Below are positions 33,335 through 35,144 of a stretch of DNA of 35,144 bases, in pieces; position 1 is the first letter of the stretch, and every line of letters starts with the position of its first letter. This stretch comes from Oscillospiraceae bacterium. Its GTDB lineage: Bacteria; Bacillota; Clostridia; Oscillospirales; Ruminococcaceae. The stretch spans positions 1 to 35,144 of the forward strand of contig CAADVD010000020.1 of assembly GCA_900752435.1 (NCBI GenBank). Direction: 5' to 3'. Under the pieces are notes generated by a model that saw only the letters and a list, made by a program, of their open reading frames with translations, was not told the DNA's origin and searched no databases. A program made the translations under genes and the position numbers.

Positions 33335-34120
33335 TTATTGGACAATCGTTTTTCTTCCCAGAATGTGATTTTGCACCTGAATCAAATCCAAAATATCCAT
33401 CTCCCCATTTCGGTCGATGTCGGCCGCCTGTGCGCAGCAACCCATTAATCGGGATTTTCCCAGTAAAGCATTTTGCATATTTACCAAATCCAATACATCA
33501 ACAAAGCCATCTCCATTGACATCGCCATAAATCACAATGGTAAAACGCTGGTCACCAATCAACAGCGTACATCCAGTCGTGACATAGTCCTGAGCGCTCA
33601 ATGTTTTTCCGCTTGCACTCAGTACGGTGCAGTTTCCAACCTGCTGAATCAGCTGAGCAACCGTGGTTTCCGGTTCTACCTTCGGCGCCGCAGTGAGCGC
33701 TGTCCCAACCGTCAAACTTCCTGTTTTAGACGTTATGGACAGTGTGTTGCGCTGGGTATCCCACGCCTTTAAATTGGTAATCCCCACCGAAGTGTTGGCA
33801 TTGATTTGAACCGTAAATTGGAGCAGTGCATGGTTGCCGCTCATCCCCTTGGCATTGGCATACGCAAAGGAAATACGATTTCCGTTTCGCTTCATTTGAC
33901 GGTAATTGCCGGATAACGCAGAAACGGTTCTGCAGGTCGCATCGGAACCGCAGACCAAATCAAATTCCAGTGCGCCAACCGTCTGAGACGACGCAAGCTG
34001 AACAGACACCGTCGCCGTTTGACCAGCCTGCGAAACAGTCGCATCGGATACAGTCAGTACCGGCTTCTTTCCGGCTTTTTCACCCCCTTCCTCCTCCCCC
34101 CCCCGCCACACTGTCCGCAA
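33335..34120 (-). CDS. Cohesin-like/dockerin protein, 5' part missing or replaced
   Basis: C-terminal part of an extracellular protein of cellulosome type. From about 34070 down, the first module resembles a cohesin-like beta-sandwich (VSQAGQTATVSVQLASSQTV, later ISFAYANAKGMSGNHALLQF). A linker with a small second beta unit (SASGKTLSAQDYVTTGCTLL) follows. The end is a type I dockerin with two EF-hand-like Ca repeats (YGDVNGDGFVDVLDLVNMQ and ADIDRNGEMDILDLIQVQN). No signal peptide is present: upstream of KAGKKPVLTV the frame runs into a G-rich tract and then foreign-looking sequence, so the true N-terminus is lost. The frame remains open to a TTG at 34120, but residues before KAGKKP are unlikely to be native. 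Confidence 0.75.
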   Translation of the reverse strand: MRTVWRGGEEEGGEKAGKKPVLTVSDATVSQAGQTATVSVQLASSQTVGALEFDLVCGSDATCRTVSALSGNYRQMKRNGNRISFAYANAKGMSGNHALLQFTVQINANTSVGITNLKAWDTQRNTLSITSKTGSLTVGTALTAAPKVEPETTVAQLIQQVGNCTVLSASGKTLSAQDYVTTGCTLLIGDQRFTIVIYGDVNGDGFVDVLDLVNMQNALLGKSRLMGCCAQAADIDRNGEMDILDLIQVQNHILGRKTIVQ

Positions 34121-34415
34121 ATGTCTTGATTCTTACCCAGGTATCTCTTCCTGCAAACTGATCCGATACATACTCCTCGTACTGCTCCATAAACCTTCCG
34201 GAAGCAATTCCGGAAAGAGAAATTTCCGGTTTCTGCGCCAGCATACGCATTTCTTTTTCTGACATCTGCCTGTCTTTATGCATAAGGTTTACTCCGCAGC
34301 TGAGAATAAGGACTCCCAGAAATAAAAACGCACATACTGCCTGGATCTGTTTTTTCCCTCCTGGCAGAAAATACTTTGTTCTGTTTTTTTGTTTATTATT
34401 CTTTCTTTCTACCAT
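34080..34415 (-). pseudogene. DHHW-type exopolysaccharide acyltransferase partner, truncated
   Basis: Start of a DHHW/AlgX-like protein, the usual partner of an MBOAT O-acyltransferase. A basic start (MVERKNNKQKNRTKYFLP) and one membrane helix (about 26-43, VCAFLFLGVLILSCGVNL) are followed by the family stretch EKEMRMLAQKPEISL, YEEYVSDQFAGRDTWVRIK. After SVAG the sequence becomes GGGGRG and stops, about 111 aa instead of the usual 370-400; the DHHW catalytic part is absent. The ATG lies nine bases after the MBOAT stop, with AAGGAAAG upstream. The cut coincides with the C-rich tract. Confidence 0.75.
34083..34104. repeat. C-rich (G-rich on minus) tract at a probable junction
   Basis: 22 bases of pure C and T, including runs of five and nine C (34083-34087, 34096-34104). 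Two unrelated broken genes meet here. It may be a misassembly scar from poly-G read ends, or a true homopolymer. Confidence 0.7.
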
Positions 34416-34424
34416 TGTCTTTCC

Positions 34425-35144
34425 TTAAAATCTAAAATATAAAAATGGATTGTAACTTTCTGTCACCAGATATGCCACACACAGCACAAACAGTCCTGTC
34501 ATCAGGCAGCCTGCCAGAACCGTATGCGGTCTTTCCTCATTAAATACCAGCCGCTTTCCGAGCAGATGCATAAACGGTGTACTTCCTATGATCCCTGCCA
34601 CCCAGAAGAGCCAGTTTCGCATGATCAGGTACAATGCCTGGCTGTCCATAAATCCGGTTGCGCCCTGTCCGAACATATTGCCGATCCAGGTAAGTGCACT
34701 TCCGAGTGTCGGGCTGAAGAACAGTACCCAGCCGAGCATGACCAGAATCATTGTGTAAAGTGTCTGGACTGCCTCCGGCAGCTTTGCAAGTATTTTTCCT
34801 GTAAAATATTTTTCAGTAATGAGGATCACTCCGTAGAAGAGCCCCCATACTACAAAGTTCCAGCTTGCCCCATGCCAGAGACCGGTCAGGAACCATACGA
34901 TCAGAAGATTCAGTATATGCCGCGAAACCGTTACCCTGTTTCCTCCAAGCGGAATATACACATACTCGCGGAACCATGATCCCAGCGAAATATGCCATCT
35001 TCTCCAGAACTCGGTAACACTTTTGGAAATATACGGATAATTGAAGTTCTGCATAAACTCAAATCCGAACATCTTTCCAAGTCCGACTGCCATGTCCGAA
35101 TAACCGCTGAAATCGAAATAAATCTGGAAAGTGTAGGCAAGACA
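34425..35144 (-). CDS. MBOAT family O-acyltransferase, 5' end outside window
   Basis: C-terminal 239 residues of a membrane-bound O-acyltransferase of the AlgI/DltB type, which moves acyl groups across the membrane for polysaccharide O-acetylation. The frame is open at the window edge (starting LAYTFQIYFDFSGYSDMAVG). Signature stretches are NFNYPYISKSVTEFWRRWHI and FLTGLWHGASWNFVVWG, where the His of LWHGA is the catalytic residue. Several membrane helices follow. Codon use (AGA for Arg, GGA for Gly, CTT and ATA) differs from the rest of the window. It pairs with the DHHW gene downstream. Confidence 0.92.
   Translation of the reverse strand, partial: CLAYTFQIYFDFSGYSDMAVGLGKMFGFEFMQNFNYPYISKSVTEFWRRWHISLGSWFREYVYIPLGGNRVTVSRHILNLLIVWFLTGLWHGASWNFVVWGLFYGVILITEKYFTGKILAKLPEAVQTLYTMILVMLGWVLFFSPTLGSALTWIGNMFGQGATGFMDSQALYLIMRNWLFWVAGIIGSTPFMHLLGKRLVFNEERPHTVLAGCLMTGLFVLCVAYLVTESYNPFLYFRF

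Noticed and set aside
34083..34104. Phase-variable homopolymer switch in the DHHW gene
   Set aside because: A one-base slip would not restore a DHHW protein, only a fusion with an unrelated dockerin protein; a join of two sources explains both truncations better.
1..35144. CRISPR array, insertion sequence, phage or toxin-antitoxin module
   Set aside because: No direct repeat series, transposase, integrase or paired small genes of that kind are visible on either strand.

Overview
The window looks like chromosomal DNA from an endospore-forming, anaerobic Gram-positive bacterium, most likely a gut Clostridia of the Oscillospiraceae/Ruminococcaceae type (inference). It carries a GerA-type spore germinant receptor operon, spoIVB next to spo0A, cdaA-cdaR, YitT, DUF421, DUF4363 and DUF4364 proteins, an ispD-ispF fusion, a sortase-type surface protein and a dockerin protein. 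Most genes have strong AGGAGG-like ribosome sites, and most units end in clear intrinsic terminators. I see no rRNA, tRNA, CRISPR array, phage gene or transposase.

Layout. (1) 1-3601, minus strand: gerA-gerB-gerC, each pair sharing an ATGA overlap; gerC runs off the left edge. (2) 3699-4881, plus: a consensus-quality sigma-G promoter driving a DUF421 membrane protein and a DUF4363 protein. (3) 4928-6145, minus: a secreted protein with a Ser-rich stalk and a sortase-like C-terminus. (4) 6336-7015, plus: a DUF4364 protein behind a perfect sigma-A promoter. (5) 7018-11219, minus: rfbA-rfbC-rfbB-rfbD plus a glycosyltransferase, making dTDP-L-rhamnose for a surface polysaccharide; a second rhamnosyltransferase-like GT2 (11485) and asnB (12629) lie on the plus strand. 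(6) 14694-17126: spoIVB and spo0A, with paired 0A boxes upstream of spo0A. (7) 17329-19239, minus: a 71-aa two-helix membrane protein behind a sigma-A promoter carrying two LexA (SOS) boxes, a 54-aa DUF3006-like protein, a second DUF421 protein with a sigma-G-like promoter, and cytidine deaminase. (8) 19425-24081, plus: secA with a structured leader, an iron-type alcohol dehydrogenase and a pyrophosphatase. (9) 24147-25010, minus: a YitT protein. (10) 25210-32586, plus: ispDF, a DUF3343 protein with a cysteine-desulfurase-like enzyme, cdaA-cdaR, a COG2509-type flavoprotein and an orphan 212-aa protein. (11) 32627-34082, minus: pyrE and a cohesin/dockerin protein. (12) 34105-35144, minus: an MBOAT acyltransferase and a truncated DHHW protein with a different codon style, joined to the rest through a C/G-rich tract.

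How the parts fit. Sporulation and germination are the main theme: Spo0A starts sporulation, SpoIVB relays the forespore signal, GerABC senses germinants, and both DUF421 genes look forespore-expressed. A second theme is the cell envelope: rhamnose polysaccharide, SecA export, a surface-anchored protein, isoprenoid precursors, and c-di-AMP control of turgor. The most interesting points are the SOS-controlled small membrane protein, the shared sigma-G control of the two DUF421 genes, the secA leader RNA, and the probable chimeric join near 34.1 kb, beyond which the sequence may not belong to this genome.
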